64,000 bases of DNA from Rhabdaerophilum sp. SD176 (GCF_030143245.1 NZ_JARJNS010000006.1:310001-374000), one strand, 5' to 3'. Positions 34,065 to 43,340 are shown, numbered from the stretch's first letter. The notes: a model not told the origin generated them from the letters alone. Translations and numbers: made by a program.

Positions 34065-35351
34065 TCATGGCGGTGAGGCCGGAACACTTGAGGCCATAGA
34101 AGCATCAAGAACTTCGGCGGTGATGCTCACGTTTTCCGCTGTGAAACCGGCATCCATCAATTCACCTTCGACCAAGCGCTTGGCAAGCGCGTCGGCCTGC
34201 TGGGCCCGACCGGCATCAATCTGGAAGACCGCTGAAATCTGCTGATCACGGCCCTCAGGCTGCAACGGGCTACTTGTGATCTGGATATCGCCAACAAGTC
34301 CGGCCTGCAGCGGCTTTTCGCTTTGCAGAGCATGGCCGATGGCGAGCGCGAGGGTTGTGATCTGATCCGGTTCCACAGATCTGTGAAAATCGACCGTTAT
34401 CCGGCATAACATCAAACGTCGGCTGTGGTTGGTAATAGCGCCTAGATCACCAAATGGGATCGTGTGGACCCGCCCGGTCTCGTCACGCAGGCGAACAGAG
34501 CGCGTCCCTATGGCCTCGAGGCGACCTTGCCTTCCGCTTGACTCGATCGTCTCTCCGAGCCGGAAGACATCCTCGAACATGTAAAACAGGCCGGACACAA
34601 TATCCTTGGCCAACGTTTGTGAACCGAGACTGATCGCAAGGCCCACGATGCCGGCTCCTGCCATCAATGGCGTGATGTCGATGCCGATGATCGAAAGCGC
34701 CATAAGTGCAACCACCAGCATGATGATTGTTATCGCGCCGAAGCGGACAATCGGTAGCACAGTGGCAAAGCGCGCGCGCAGTGCCGTGTTCTCCTGGCCG
34801 GCGGGGCCATTTCCACCCGGAAGCAAGCGCGCCTCGACCCAGACGTGAATGAGCGCCGACACCCAGAGGCCCAGAATGAACAGAACCGACGCGAGCGAAA
34901 AACGGCGGGCAAAATCCGACCAACCCGGCGGACCGAAAAGGCCCGGAAAGCCACTGAACCAAAACTCGATCAGAATGCGCAGGATCAGCGCGACAGCAAC
35001 TGCATCGACCAGCGCACGAACGACAAAGAGCCGCCGCATAACCGCTGGCCGGCGCGAGGCACGAATACTCAAAGCAAGAACGCGATCGATGACCAAGGCC
35101 AGGACCATGATGGAGAGCGAGCCAATCGCACCGCGGAACAAATTGGTCTCGCCAACAAAAGCACCCCAGATCCACAAGCCCGTGAGCACGGCGATGATGC
35201 TGCATGCCAGCATCATCGGTACGGATCCCAGACCATGCGCGCGCAATCGATGGAAGGTGTGAAAACCCGCAATCATCATCATCATGACGACAAGAACGCT
35301 CAGTGCGCGGGCCTTCTCTACCGACAACCCATCCCTCAGCGGTACCGGCAA
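34065..35351 (-). CDS. MscS-family mechanosensitive ion channel
   Basis: About 428 residues: four or more N-terminal membrane helices, then the pore helix and beta domain in VALMALSIIGIDITPLMAGA, GIVGLAISLGSQTLAKDIVS and GETIESSGRQGRLEAIG. The mechanosensitive-channel core is intact (SVRLRDETGRVHTIPFGDLG) and a cytoplasmic C-domain follows. It would release solutes on osmotic downshock. The start is uncertain: TTG at 35351 or 35327. The frame runs open further upstream into a damaged porin gene, so the original 5' end may have been lost in the same deletion. Confidence 0.75.
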   Translation of the reverse strand: MPVPLRDGLSVEKARALSVLVVMMMMIAGFHTFHRLRAHGLGSVPMMLACSIIAVLTGLWIWGAFVGETNLFRGAIGSLSIMVLALVIDRVLALSIRASRRPAVMRRLFVVRALVDAVAVALILRILIEFWFSGFPGLFGPPGWSDFARRFSLASVLFILGLWVSALIHVWVEARLLPGGNGPAGQENTALRARFATVLPIVRFGAITIIMLVVALMALSIIGIDITPLMAGAGIVGLAISLGSQTLAKDIVSGLFYMFEDVFRLGETIESSGRQGRLEAIGTRSVRLRDETGRVHTIPFGDLGAITNHSRRLMLCRITVDFHRSVEPDQITTLALAIGHALQSEKPLQAGLVGDIQITSSPLQPEGRDQQISAVFQIDAGRAQQADALAKRLVEGELMDAGFTAENVSITAEVLDASMASSVPASPP

Positions 35352-35390
35352 AGCCGAAGCGTTGTATCGAAGTGGGCTGAACGAGGCTGA

Positions 35391-36266
35391 GCGCGCGGAA
35401 GGCCATCCCCAGATGCAGCGTCGTGCCATCGACATCATGACGCCAGCGTGTAACAAGATCCGGCAGCGAATTTCTGGAGTATCCGGCATCGCTCAACCAG
35501 CGTGCATACTGGGCCTCGGCGCTAACCGTCAGTGTGCCTGACTCGCTGAGGCGGAAGGCCAACGAGGCCAAGACCGTGCTTGCAGAAGGCGCAGTTGCCT
35601 TGAAGCCAAATTCGTCTCCGGCCCAATCGTCAAAATTCGATCCCTTCACCCGAAGGTCAAAGGGCCGGCACTCGCCCAGATTGAACTGACGGACGCAGTG
35701 GTTTCGCCATCGATCCGGTTCAATTCCAGCTCGAAGGTGGTCCGCACCCGGCCGATTTCTGTGTCTTCGAGGCTTTGAAGACCGATCGTTGCACGGATTT
35801 CACTCTGCAAGGATTGGCGTCCATCGGGGTTGAAACGCCCCGAACTCGCCGTCCCGTCGTTCAGTGTGACGGATGACGCAATGCCGCCGGAAACGCGATA
35901 GCACGGCCCGCGCTGAAATTTGGTCGCATGGATCGCGATAAAGTTTCGCACAGGCGGATCGGCATCGTCGTCATCATCGGCATCGTCCTCATCATCCTTC
36001 GAGGCCTTGGACGACGTCGATTTCAACGGCGTGGCGGGAGCTGCGCGATCCGGCATGGGCAATCCGACGCGCGAAGGAATTGGGAAGAAAGCGTCTGAAT
36101 CAGGAGCAAAACGGCAGACAGCCAAGTTCGGCATACCCGCAGGGCGCGTCCTGGCCCCGGGATATGTCTGGGCCGACGCAAAGCCCGAAAATTCTCCCCC
36201 GAGAATGATAATGAGCAGAGCAACCATCGGGACAAAGCTGGTCGTGAATATCCTCACACCTGTCAC
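35391..36266 (-). pseudogene. Porin remnant, frameshifted and truncated
   Basis: A signal-like N-terminus (VPMVALLIIILGGEFSGFAS) and an Asp-rich linker are followed by porin-like segments (GPCYRVSGGIASSVTLNDG, SEIRATIGLQSLEDTEIG). The frame stops at 35646 after GPLTFG, but the next frame continues directly with VKGSNFDDWAGDEFGF and WRHDVDGTTLHLGMAF, so a one-base deletion broke the gene. Homology fades at about 35391, giving about 290 residues where such porins usually exceed 350. The pattern is that of alphaproteobacterial outer-membrane porins. Confidence 0.65.
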
Positions 36267-36358
36267 AAGAGGTTCCTTTCACACACGGGCGGCTTGCCGG
36301 CGACGCCTGGCGCAGGGCATCATCAGTTCACCGAGGAAAATACTAACCTCCGAAGCGT

Positions 36359-37057
36359 TCACACAGGCGCGTGACGAGAGTTCACGATCCGGCCGTCCTC
36401 CAAGGTCACGACGCGATCCGCCAGATCCAGGATGCGCGGGTCGTGCGTGACCATCACGGTGGTGGTGCCCCGGGCGCGTCCGAGATCCTTGAACAGCTGG
36501 ACGGCCGCAAGGCCACTGACTGCGTCGAGCGCCGCCGTGGGCTCGTCAGCAAAAATGATGTCCGGGTTCGAGACCAGCGCCCTCGCAATGGCGACGCGCT
36601 GCTTCTGCCCCCCTGAGAGGTTCGCCGGAAGATAGTCCAGTCGCTCCCCAAGCCCGAGGCGCTGGAGCACATGATCGACAGCAAGGGCCTGCCTCGTCGG
36701 ATCGCCACGGCCATGGACCTGCAAGCCCATCATCACATTCTGCCGTGCCGTCAGGCTGTCGTGCAGGTTGTGAGCCTGGAAGATGAAGCCGAGGCGCCGA
36801 CGCATGTCGATCCGAAGGGATTCATCCGATGACGACAATTCCCGGTCCAGCAAGCGGATGCTGCCGGCCTGCACCGCGCGGAGACACCCCATGAGGGTCA
36901 GGAGCGTGGTCTTTCCCGAACCGGATGGCCCCATCAGGATGGTCAGCGACCCCCGCGCGACCTCGAGATTGACTTCGAACAAGGCCTGCTTGCGGGCTTC
37001 ACCCTCGCCGAAGAAATGATCGAGACCTGAAACAGAGATCGCTGCGTCTGTCATCAA
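36359..37057 (-). CDS. devA: DevA-type ABC exporter ATP-binding protein
   Basis: A 232-residue ATPase of the MacB/LolD-like DevA branch. Walker A is MGPSGSGKTTLLTLMGCL, the signature LSGGQKQRVAIARAL, Walker B PDIIFADEPTAALDAV, and the switch is MVTHDPRILDLADRVV. RRRLGFIFQAHNLHDSLTA is typical of DevA. Four bases separate it from devC. With devB and devC it would form a periplasm-spanning exporter, known from cyanobacteria for glycolipid export; the cargo here is unknown. Confidence 0.87.
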   Translation of the reverse strand: MMTDAAISVSGLDHFFGEGEARKQALFEVNLEVARGSLTILMGPSGSGKTTLLTLMGCLRAVQAGSIRLLDRELSSSDESLRIDMRRRLGFIFQAHNLHDSLTARQNVMMGLQVHGRGDPTRQALAVDHVLQRLGLGERLDYLPANLSGGQKQRVAIARALVSNPDIIFADEPTAALDAVSGLAAVQLFKDLGRARGTTTVMVTHDPRILDLADRVVTLEDGRIVNSRHAPV

Positions 37058-37061
37058 GCGC

Positions 37062-38240
37062 TCAGAACAGTTCGGCCGGCTCGGCCGCGGCGAGCTTTCG
37101 CATGGCCAGAAGGCCGGATACGGAGCAAGCGATGATCGTCCCGAAGAAGACGGCGACAGCCCGCTCCGGCGTCATGAAGATCGGGATGTTCGTCAACGAC
37201 GCCAGGGTCGTATAGAAAAGATGTGAAAAGGCCAGCCCGGGCCAGAAGCCGATTGCCGCAAGAATGATCGCTTCCTCCAGGATAATGCTGACGAAAAACC
37301 GTTGGCGGAACCCCATGGCCTTGAAGGTTGCATATTCGCGGACATGGTCAGCGACATCAGCCGACAGGACCTGATAAGCGATCACGATGCCCACAATGAC
37401 TCCAATCAGCACGCCAAAGGCGAAGACGAGACCGGTTGGGCGTTTGGTCATCTGGTGGCGGATTTCCTGTCCTGTCGCCTGAGTGACAGTACGGATCCGG
37501 ACCGTATCCGGCGGGAAGGCACGCGCGAGTTCAGCCGCGACCCGCGTTGGATCAGCGCCCGGAGCGAGCGCCAGAAGGATATGGCTGGGCGTGGCAGAAC
37601 TGCGTTTGGGAAACAGACGGAAGAAAGTCTGGTCCGAGACCAGAAAAACGCCGTCGCCACCGAACCCGCCGCCGATCGAAACCGTTCCGACGGCACCAAG
37701 CTGGCGATTCTGGAACTCGAAGGGCACTGGCGCCTCGGGATGCGCCTTCGCATAGCTTTGCATGTCGACAAAACGGGTCAACGTGTCGACGAGTGCCGTA
37801 TCCGGCAGGGACAGGCTGACAAGGGGCGCGGCGAGCGCGTCCTGGAAGAACGGCGTGGCATCCGGCGCCAGGCCGAAGAACTGGATGGACGAGGACGCAT
37901 TCCGGCCCGAGATCCAGGTCGCACGGGCCATATAGATGGATGTGCCGCCCTTGATGTCCGGGTGTACCATCGCCTGGTACAGCCTTTGCCTCGGAAGCGT
38001 TGCCGCATCGGACAACACCTCCGATTCGGCGGGCGACACGAGCAGAAGATCGGGCTTAAAAAGTCGGTAGGGAATGGCGACAGATTCAGCCATCGCGCCG
38101 GCAAGGCCCAGCTGAACGAAGACAAGGACGTTCGCGAAGGCAACACCGGCCAATGCGGCCAGCAGCCTGCCCCGGTTATGCGTGAGCTGCAGATACCCGA
38201 CAGGCAATCGGCCGAAGAGGCGCGTAAGGAAGGCTGTCAT
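37062..38240 (-). CDS. devC: DevC-type ABC exporter permease
   Basis: A 392-residue permease of the FtsX/MacB fold. One N-terminal helix (GRLLAALAGVAFANVLVFVQ) is followed by a large periplasmic domain (PYRLFKPDLLLVSPAESEV, FFGLAPDATPFFQDAL). Three C-terminal helices include FAFGVLIGVIVGIVIAYQVL and ADHVREYATFKAMGFRQRFF, the DevC hallmark. Overlaps devB by 4 bases and precedes devA. Confidence 0.88.
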   Translation of the reverse strand: MTAFLTRLFGRLPVGYLQLTHNRGRLLAALAGVAFANVLVFVQLGLAGAMAESVAIPYRLFKPDLLLVSPAESEVLSDAATLPRQRLYQAMVHPDIKGGTSIYMARATWISGRNASSSIQFFGLAPDATPFFQDALAAPLVSLSLPDTALVDTLTRFVDMQSYAKAHPEAPVPFEFQNRQLGAVGTVSIGGGFGGDGVFLVSDQTFFRLFPKRSSATPSHILLALAPGADPTRVAAELARAFPPDTVRIRTVTQATGQEIRHQMTKRPTGLVFAFGVLIGVIVGIVIAYQVLSADVADHVREYATFKAMGFRQRFFVSIILEEAIILAAIGFWPGLAFSHLFYTTLASLTNIPIFMTPERAVAVFFGTIIACSVSGLLAMRKLAAAEPAELF

Positions 38241-39478
38241 GGGCCGGTTGCTCCAGCCGCCATGTCGGCCGCAATGGCGATCCGTGCGACAACCTCGAGG
38301 TTGATATAGCGCGCAGCACGTTTGCTCGACGCTTCCTCCAGGGCAACCGTAACAAGAAGAACACGTGCATCTGTGTTGGCCGCGGGATCGTCCGCCGTGA
38401 CATTCTGCCGTCCGACAAGCGTACCGATGCGCGAAACTGTTCCCGTCAGCGGCAACGTGCCCAGTACAGGGGAGACGAGCGAAACACGCTGCCCGACCCT
38501 GACCTGCGGAACCATGGTCTGGAAGACTTCCAGTTCCGCTTCCATCCGGGCCGTATCGCCCATCTGCAAGAGTCCGCCGGAAGGAGAGCGCTCGCCCGCG
38601 CGCGCAGCCACCTTGATGATCGTGCCGTCCTGAGGCGCAAGGACCTTGGCGCGGTCGAGATCACTCTTGGCCTGCGCAACCGCTGCTTCGGCTGCCGAGA
38701 GATTGGCGAGTGCGACCGCGATATCCACCGGCTGGCCGTCCGGCCCGGGCTGATAGCGCGTCAGCGAGGCTTGCAGCCGCTCGAGATCGGCCCGGGCTGT
38801 ATTGGATGACCGCTCGGCATTCTCAAGAATGGCCTGGGTCGTTGCTCCGCGGTCCAGCAGGCTGGTCATCCGCTCCAGTTCGCGCTCGGCCTTTGCAAGC
38901 GTCGCTTCCGCGCCGCGGATCTGCGCGCGAAGCTCGGCTTCCGTCGCCACGACCTGAACCCTTGCCTGCGCAAGTGTCGCGCGTCTGATTTCGAGGGTAC
39001 TTTCGGCACTTGTCAGGGCAGACTGATAGAGCGCGAGACTGTCCAGGACAGCAAACACGTCGCCCTTGGCCACCATGTCGCCCTCTGCGACGAGGATCCG
39101 GTCGATGCGAGCATCGCCAGCGCCCTGCGGCAGAGCGACAGAGACGATTCCGCCCGCAGGTTGCAGTCTCCCGAGAGCGACCACATCGCCGGCCGTCATC
39201 GGGCCAACCTGTTCCCTGGAAGGCGCCCGTACCGCACGGGATCCGTTTCCCGGCTTGGGCCCGGTCCAGTCCAGGGCGACGCGCATGACGGGCCCCTGGA
39301 CATTGAGGCCGATGACGCCACCGAGAAGGAGGGCACAAACGAGCGCGAGGATGCGCATTGGCCAAAGCAGCCGCCTGCGGGGCGCTTGCTCCGAGGAAGA
39401 CCGGTCCTTGCCGTTGTCAAGCAACGGCAAGGCCTCGGACGTGTCTGCTTCCCCGAGGGTTCGATTGCGTGTCATCAT
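38237..39478 (-). CDS. devB: DevB-type (HlyD family) membrane-fusion protein
   Basis: A 413-residue periplasmic adaptor anchored by one N-terminal helix (MRILALVCALLLGGVIGL). The biotinyl-lipoyl halves are recognisable in GRLQPAGGIVSVALPQG / RIDRILVAEGDMVAKGDVF and KVLAPQDGTIIKVAARAGE. A long coiled-coil hairpin lies between (about 175-285). The ATG overlaps the stop of the EF-hand gene upstream by 4 bases, so the two are translationally coupled. It links the DevAC pump to an outer-membrane channel that is not encoded here. Confidence 0.87.
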   Translation of the reverse strand: MMTRNRTLGEADTSEALPLLDNGKDRSSSEQAPRRRLLWPMRILALVCALLLGGVIGLNVQGPVMRVALDWTGPKPGNGSRAVRAPSREQVGPMTAGDVVALGRLQPAGGIVSVALPQGAGDARIDRILVAEGDMVAKGDVFAVLDSLALYQSALTSAESTLEIRRATLAQARVQVVATEAELRAQIRGAEATLAKAERELERMTSLLDRGATTQAILENAERSSNTARADLERLQASLTRYQPGPDGQPVDIAVALANLSAAEAAVAQAKSDLDRAKVLAPQDGTIIKVAARAGERSPSGGLLQMGDTARMEAELEVFQTMVPQVRVGQRVSLVSPVLGTLPLTGTVSRIGTLVGRQNVTADDPAANTDARVLLVTVALEEASSKRAARYINLEVVARIAIAADMAAGATGP

Positions 39479-39789
39479 TTCGCAAGGGCTTGCAACTCTT
39501 GTGGGGTCAACAAGCCGTTCCGATCTGCATCGACCCGGTTGAAGGCCATGTCATAGCGGCCAAACCTGACGATCTGCGCCGCTTGACCAAGATTGGCCTG
39601 AGCGTTCAACTGGATCAGCTTTTCGAATTCGCCGCGGGTCAGCATCCCGTCGCCATTGGCATCGGCCTTTTTAAAGTTTTCTGCCACTTTCTGTCTGTTT
39701 GCATCAGATGCTTGCTGAGCATTGACGCCAAAAGTCGACAAGACAGCGATTGTAGCTAGCGTCAATACTATGATGAGGCTCTTTTTCAT
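39475..39789 (-). CDS. Secreted EF-hand protein
   Basis: A 104-residue protein with a signal peptide (LIIVLTLATIAVLSTFGVNA) and two EF-hand calcium loops, DANGDGMLTRGEFE and DADRNGLLTPQELQ. The second has Arg in place of the usual Gly/Asp at loop position 4. It is coupled by an ATGA overlap to devB, which suggests a calcium-linked role in that exporter's function or expression. The ATG at 39789 begins the signal peptide; upstream in-frame sequence is not protein-like. Confidence 0.78.
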   Translation of the reverse strand: MKKSLIIVLTLATIAVLSTFGVNAQQASDANRQKVAENFKKADANGDGMLTRGEFEKLIQLNAQANLGQAAQIVRFGRYDMAFNRVDADRNGLLTPQELQALAK

Positions 39790-39985
39790 GTCACTATCAT
39801 CCCGTGATATTGGGTTCCCTGTGAAAGAAGCAGTAAGATCTGCTCCTCGTTTTTGTGCATTCAAGCGAGGACGCATGGAGGAGTTGGAAATGCGTTCTTG
39901 CTTGAGGACCATCTCAGTCTGCGCTTGTCCGAAAGGTTGCCTGACCGATGCCGTGCGGGTGGTGCAGCGGCATCGGCACGCCAGG

Positions 39986-40336
39986 TCAGAAGCGGCCGAC
40001 GCGGTTGACCGGGCCGCCACGGTTGCCCGGGACCCCCGGTGCAACGCCAACCCCACGCGCTCCCCGGTCAACACAGCCAACGGGGTATCCCGGTCGCGTG
40101 CAATAGATCACCCGGGCGCGCGTCGCCGGTCGTGCGACACAGCCGACAGGAACGCCAGGGCTTGTGCAGTAGATCACCCTGGCACGGGCCGCCGGGCGCA
40201 CAACGCAGCCGACGGGAACACCCGGGCCGGTGCAGTAGACGACAGCCTGCGCCTGTGCAGATGGGGCGGATGACAACGTTGCCCCGATGATGGTGATGGC
40301 GCCAAGGAGCGCCGATGAGAAAATCGTCCGAACCAT
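39986..40336 (-). CDS. Small secreted Cys-repeat protein
   Basis: About 116 residues with a signal peptide (ALLGAITIIGATLSSAPSAQAQ), then three near-identical units of 18-19 residues, each with the core VIYCTxPGVPVGCVxRP (first unit VVYC), ending in a Gly/Arg/Pro-rich tail. Each unit has two cysteines that could form a disulfide. AAAGGAGAG lies 6 bases before the ATG at 40336. No function is known; it is probably an envelope or surface protein. Between it and the EF-hand gene lie 196 bases without a gene. Confidence 0.6.
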   Translation of the reverse strand: MVRTIFSSALLGAITIIGATLSSAPSAQAQAVVYCTGPGVPVGCVVRPAARARVIYCTSPGVPVGCVARPATRARVIYCTRPGYPVGCVDRGARGVGVAPGVPGNRGGPVNRVGRF

Positions 40337-40451
40337 GTTTTTCTCTCCTTTTTTCTGTCTCTGATAGGTTTTCAAAGCATCAGATCACGATTTTTTCTGA
40401 CAAAATAGGAATAGGACCGCACATCCCTGTTTCCTTTTATTCTTCATGACT

Positions 40452-41129
40452 TCATCGGTTAAAGACCCGCGTCCGGGTTGCTGTGCCGCCAAAGGGGCCA
40501 GAGCGCGTCAGGGAGCAGGAGCGGTCGCCGGCGCTGCAGGAGCGGACGCGGGAAGCGGAGTAGCCGTAGCGCCCTGTTGTCTCACGCGTTGCGGTGCATT
40601 CACCGCCTGCGCAATTGCGGGTCTGGATGGTCGAGCCGCCGTAGATTCCTGTTGCCGCGCGTGTACCGCTGCAAACGCCATCGACGCAGGCCGCATCGAC
40701 GCTTCGTGAATTCAGCCTTGGGGCCCCGGGAAGATAAGGCCGATAATAGGCTGCCCACGACCCGTACCACGGCTGTGCCGGGTAGTAGGTGTCCCAATAG
40801 ACGCGATTGAAGTCCACCACGGTGAGCCCGACGACAGGAGCAAGCGCGGGTGTCAACACGACGGGCCTGCCCGCGTAGACCACCTGAAGATAGCTGGCCG
40901 ACACCCAGCCCCGGTAATTCCCGAAGGCGACATCGCACCAGGTATAGTCGGCAGCGCAACCATGCGTGAAGATCCGGGCGCCTTGAGGCACAACCGTCAC
41001 GACGGGGTACGTGGTCGATGGTCCGGCACGCAGGTTCACCTTCGCCGTTGCAACCGATACAGTCGCGGCGGAAGCTGCCGATCCCCCGGAGGCCAGGATG
41101 GCCAAAGCGACAAGAATTCTCTTCAGCAT
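40452..41129 (-). CDS. Secreted SH3-domain protein
   Basis: A 225-residue periplasmic or surface protein. After the signal peptide (LVALAILASGGSAASA) comes a bacterial SH3 domain (KVNLRAGPSTTYPVVTVVPQ ... WCDVAFGNYRGWVSASYLQ), which usually binds peptidoglycan. A Tyr/Pro-rich linker (TYYPAQPWYGSWAAYYRPYL) and a Cys/Thr/Arg-rich repeat tail (TRNCAGGECTATRETTG) follow. It is divergent from the two-component system at 41315, with a 9-bp inverted repeat between them. Confidence 0.78.
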   Translation of the reverse strand: MLKRILVALAILASGGSAASAATVSVATAKVNLRAGPSTTYPVVTVVPQGARIFTHGCAADYTWCDVAFGNYRGWVSASYLQVVYAGRPVVLTPALAPVVGLTVVDFNRVYWDTYYPAQPWYGSWAAYYRPYLPGAPRLNSRSVDAACVDGVCSGTRAATGIYGGSTIQTRNCAGGECTATRETTGRYGYSASRVRSCSAGDRSCSLTRSGPFGGTATRTRVFNR

Positions 41130-41231
41130 GGGTCACTCCCCGTCGGACGAACCAGTTCGTTCGCCGTGTGAGCCTGGGTTTGAAGGGGCGGAATTTCACG
41201 AGTATTACGAAAATGGAGTAAGTTGTGATGA

Positions 41232-41261
41232 GATGTTACAGGCCTATTGAATTGTAACATC
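41232..41261. promoter_or_regulatory. Perfect 9-bp inverted repeat between divergent genes
   Basis: GATGTTACA-(12 bases)-TGTAACATC lies 54 bases before the response-regulator ATG and about 100 bases before the SH3 gene start. TGTAACA is followed 10 bases on by TGAAACA, a direct repeat of the sort bound by OmpR-family regulators. A likely site for the adjacent response regulator. Confidence 0.5.
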
Positions 41262-41314
41262 CTGAAACAACTCGGCATTGCGCGCGAATTCGCAACCGTG
41301 ACAGGGTCGCCGTC

Positions 41315-42022
41315 ATGAGTGGCAAACCAGACAGAGTGATCGTCGTAGACGACGACGCCGAGCTCCGCGCATTGCTGCGTCGGTTCTTGACCGAACATGG
41401 CTTCGAGACCCGCGCCGTGGATGGTGGCGCCGCGCTCGACAGGGAGATTTCGCGCAATCCCGCCGATGCCATCGTGTTGGATCTCATGATGTCGGGCGAA
41501 GATGGTCTCGCCATTTGCCGCCGCTTGAGGTCCTCGGGCGACATGACGCCGATCATCATGCTGACGGCGCGAGGCAATCCGATCGACCGCATCATCGGGC
41601 TGGAAAACGGTGCGGATGACTACCTGGCAAAACCTTTCGAACCACGTGAACTGGTTGCACGTCTCGCAGCCGTGCTGCGTCGTACGCGCGGCAGAAACGA
41701 TGGCTCCGTCGACGATATCGTGGCTGCCGGTTCGCTGGAGATCAATCTTTCGACCAGAACGGTGACCCGCGACGGCGCGTTGCTCAAGCTTTCAAGCCGT
41801 GAATTTGACCTGCTCGCCGCCTTCGCGCGCAGCCGAGGGCGCCCGCTCAGCCGGGCCCAGCTGATCGAGCGTGCGCTCGGGCGCGATGCCGATGTCACGG
41901 ACCGCGCGGTCGATGTCCAGGTGACACGGCTCCGGCGCGCGATCGGGGACAAGGCTGATGATCCCGAGTTGATCAAAACCGTCTGGGGCGTTGGCTACGT
42001 TTTGGTGGCCGACCGTGCTTGA
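41315..42022 (+). CDS. OmpR-family response regulator
   Basis: A 235-residue regulator. The receiver (about 1-120) has the acidic pocket VDDDAE, phospho-acceptor Asp in AIVLDLMMSGEDG, the switch Thr in IIMLTARG and Lys in DDYLAKPFEPREL. The winged-helix DNA-binding domain has SSREFDLLAAFARSRGRPLS, VDVQVTRLRRAIGDKADDPE and VWGVGYVLVADR. It overlaps the sensor kinase gene by 8 bases and is its cognate partner. The inverted repeat just upstream suggests autoregulation and control of the divergent SH3 gene. Confidence 0.93.
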   Translation: MSGKPDRVIVVDDDAELRALLRRFLTEHGFETRAVDGGAALDREISRNPADAIVLDLMMSGEDGLAICRRLRSSGDMTPIIMLTARGNPIDRIIGLENGADDYLAKPFEPRELVARLAAVLRRTRGRNDGSVDDIVAAGSLEINLSTRTVTRDGALLKLSSREFDLLAAFARSRGRPLSRAQLIERALGRDADVTDRAVDVQVTRLRRAIGDKADDPELIKTVWGVGYVLVADRA

Positions 42023-43340
42023 TTCACTCTTCAAGCAGAGCATCGCGGTTCTCGCCGCCGCCACACTCGGCGCCTTGTTGATGTCCCTCCTGTTGATTGC
42101 GGCCTTTGTCATTCGACCCCAAATCGAACGGTCGGCGGCGGACACGGCACGGATGACACGAAGCCTGGAGTACTCCTTCAGGCAGATGGATCCTTCGCAG
42201 CAAAAGCACTTTGCGGAGGCGCTGCGCGCGAGCGCATCGCCGGATGTGCAGGCCGACGATACGGAGTCCGACGAATCCGATTTCCAGCGGGCCTGGTTTT
42301 CTCACTATTTTCTCCGAGTGCTCTCGGACAAACACGGCATTTCGGGGTCTGATGTCACGGTTGACCCCGAGGGGCGTGTCTGGGTCCGGATCGTCGCTGC
42401 GGACCAGCCCTATTGGCTGTCGCTCAGGACCTTGCCGGCGACCGACCCGGTTATCGGCCTGGTCCTCGCATCCGCGATAGCCTTGCTCGCCGCCCTTGCG
42501 GGCGGCATCGCGCTGCAACGACGGATAGCCCGGCCGTTGAAGCGGCTCGAGGAAGCGGTTGGCCAGCTGTCCAGCCCGTCCGATGTCTATGACAATGATG
42601 TCCAGCGGCCACGGGAGATCGCTGCCGTTTCTCGGGCGCTCAAGGACATGTCGGAGCGGTTGCGCGCGGCCGAGGCCGACCGGGCGCTGATGCTCGCCGG
42701 TGTCAGCCACGATCTGCGAACCCCCCTGACCAAGCTGCGCCTGTCTCTCGCGATGCTGAAAGATGCCGATGCCGATCTTGTTGCGGGGGCGGAACGCAAT
42801 GTGATCCGGATCGAGAGCATGCTCGGCCAGTTTCTGGATTTCGCCCGCGGGTTCGAGGCCGAAGAGACGAGAGCAGTTCCGCTGCATCCGCTTTTGCAAC
42901 AGGTGATCGAGGCCTGCGATCGGTCCGAGGCCATTCTCCTCGAAGCACCGGCGGATTCTCTTGTCCGCGTGAAAGAGGCCGCCCTCCTTCGTGCGGTCGA
43001 GAACCTGCTTTCCAATGCTCTCCGGTATGGCCAGCCCCCGATCAAGGTCAGCGCCGGCATCAAGGAGGGCACTCTCACGATAGAAGTGCAGGATTCCGGA
43101 GCCGGCATCTCGCCCGACGCCGCAAGGGAACTCCTGCGCCCGTTTGCACGGGGGGATTCCGCACGCGCCGGCGAGGGTACCGGGCTGGGGCTGGCGATCG
43201 TCGATCAGGTGGCCAAGGCCCATGGCGGCTTTGTCGAGTTCGAACAAGCCTCTGGGACCTTCAAAGCCCGACTTCGCATCCCGCAAGCGCGTACCGTCAG
43301 TCAAACCAGGACAGGCTCTGAAGTGCATGCGGAATGCTGA
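42015..43340 (+). CDS. Sensor histidine kinase
   Basis: A 441-residue inner-membrane kinase of the EnvZ class. I start it at the GTG at 42015 (LDSLFKQSIAVLAAATLGAL), overlapping the regulator stop. Two helices bracket a periplasmic domain of about 110 residues. A HAMP linker (RRIARPLKRLEEAVGQLS) and HisKA with MLAGVSHDLRTPLTKLRL follow. The ATPase has ENLLSNALRYG, DSGAGISPD and GTGLGLAIVDQ. The sensed signal is unknown. Confidence 0.92.
   Translation: MLDSLFKQSIAVLAAATLGALLMSLLLIAAFVIRPQIERSAADTARMTRSLEYSFRQMDPSQQKHFAEALRASASPDVQADDTESDESDFQRAWFSHYFLRVLSDKHGISGSDVTVDPEGRVWVRIVAADQPYWLSLRTLPATDPVIGLVLASAIALLAALAGGIALQRRIARPLKRLEEAVGQLSSPSDVYDNDVQRPREIAAVSRALKDMSERLRAAEADRALMLAGVSHDLRTPLTKLRLSLAMLKDADADLVAGAERNVIRIESMLGQFLDFARGFEAEETRAVPLHPLLQQVIEACDRSEAILLEAPADSLVRVKEAALLRAVENLLSNALRYGQPPIKVSAGIKEGTLTIEVQDSGAGISPDAARELLRPFARGDSARAGEGTGLGLAIVDQVAKAHGGFVEFEQASGTFKARLRIPQARTVSQTRTGSEVHAEC

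Noticed and set aside
34483-35649. A 388-codon open frame spanning the porin tail and MscS region
   Set aside because: Only the first 85 or so codons resemble porin; the rest is MscS DNA in the wrong frame. It is treated as part of a pseudogene.
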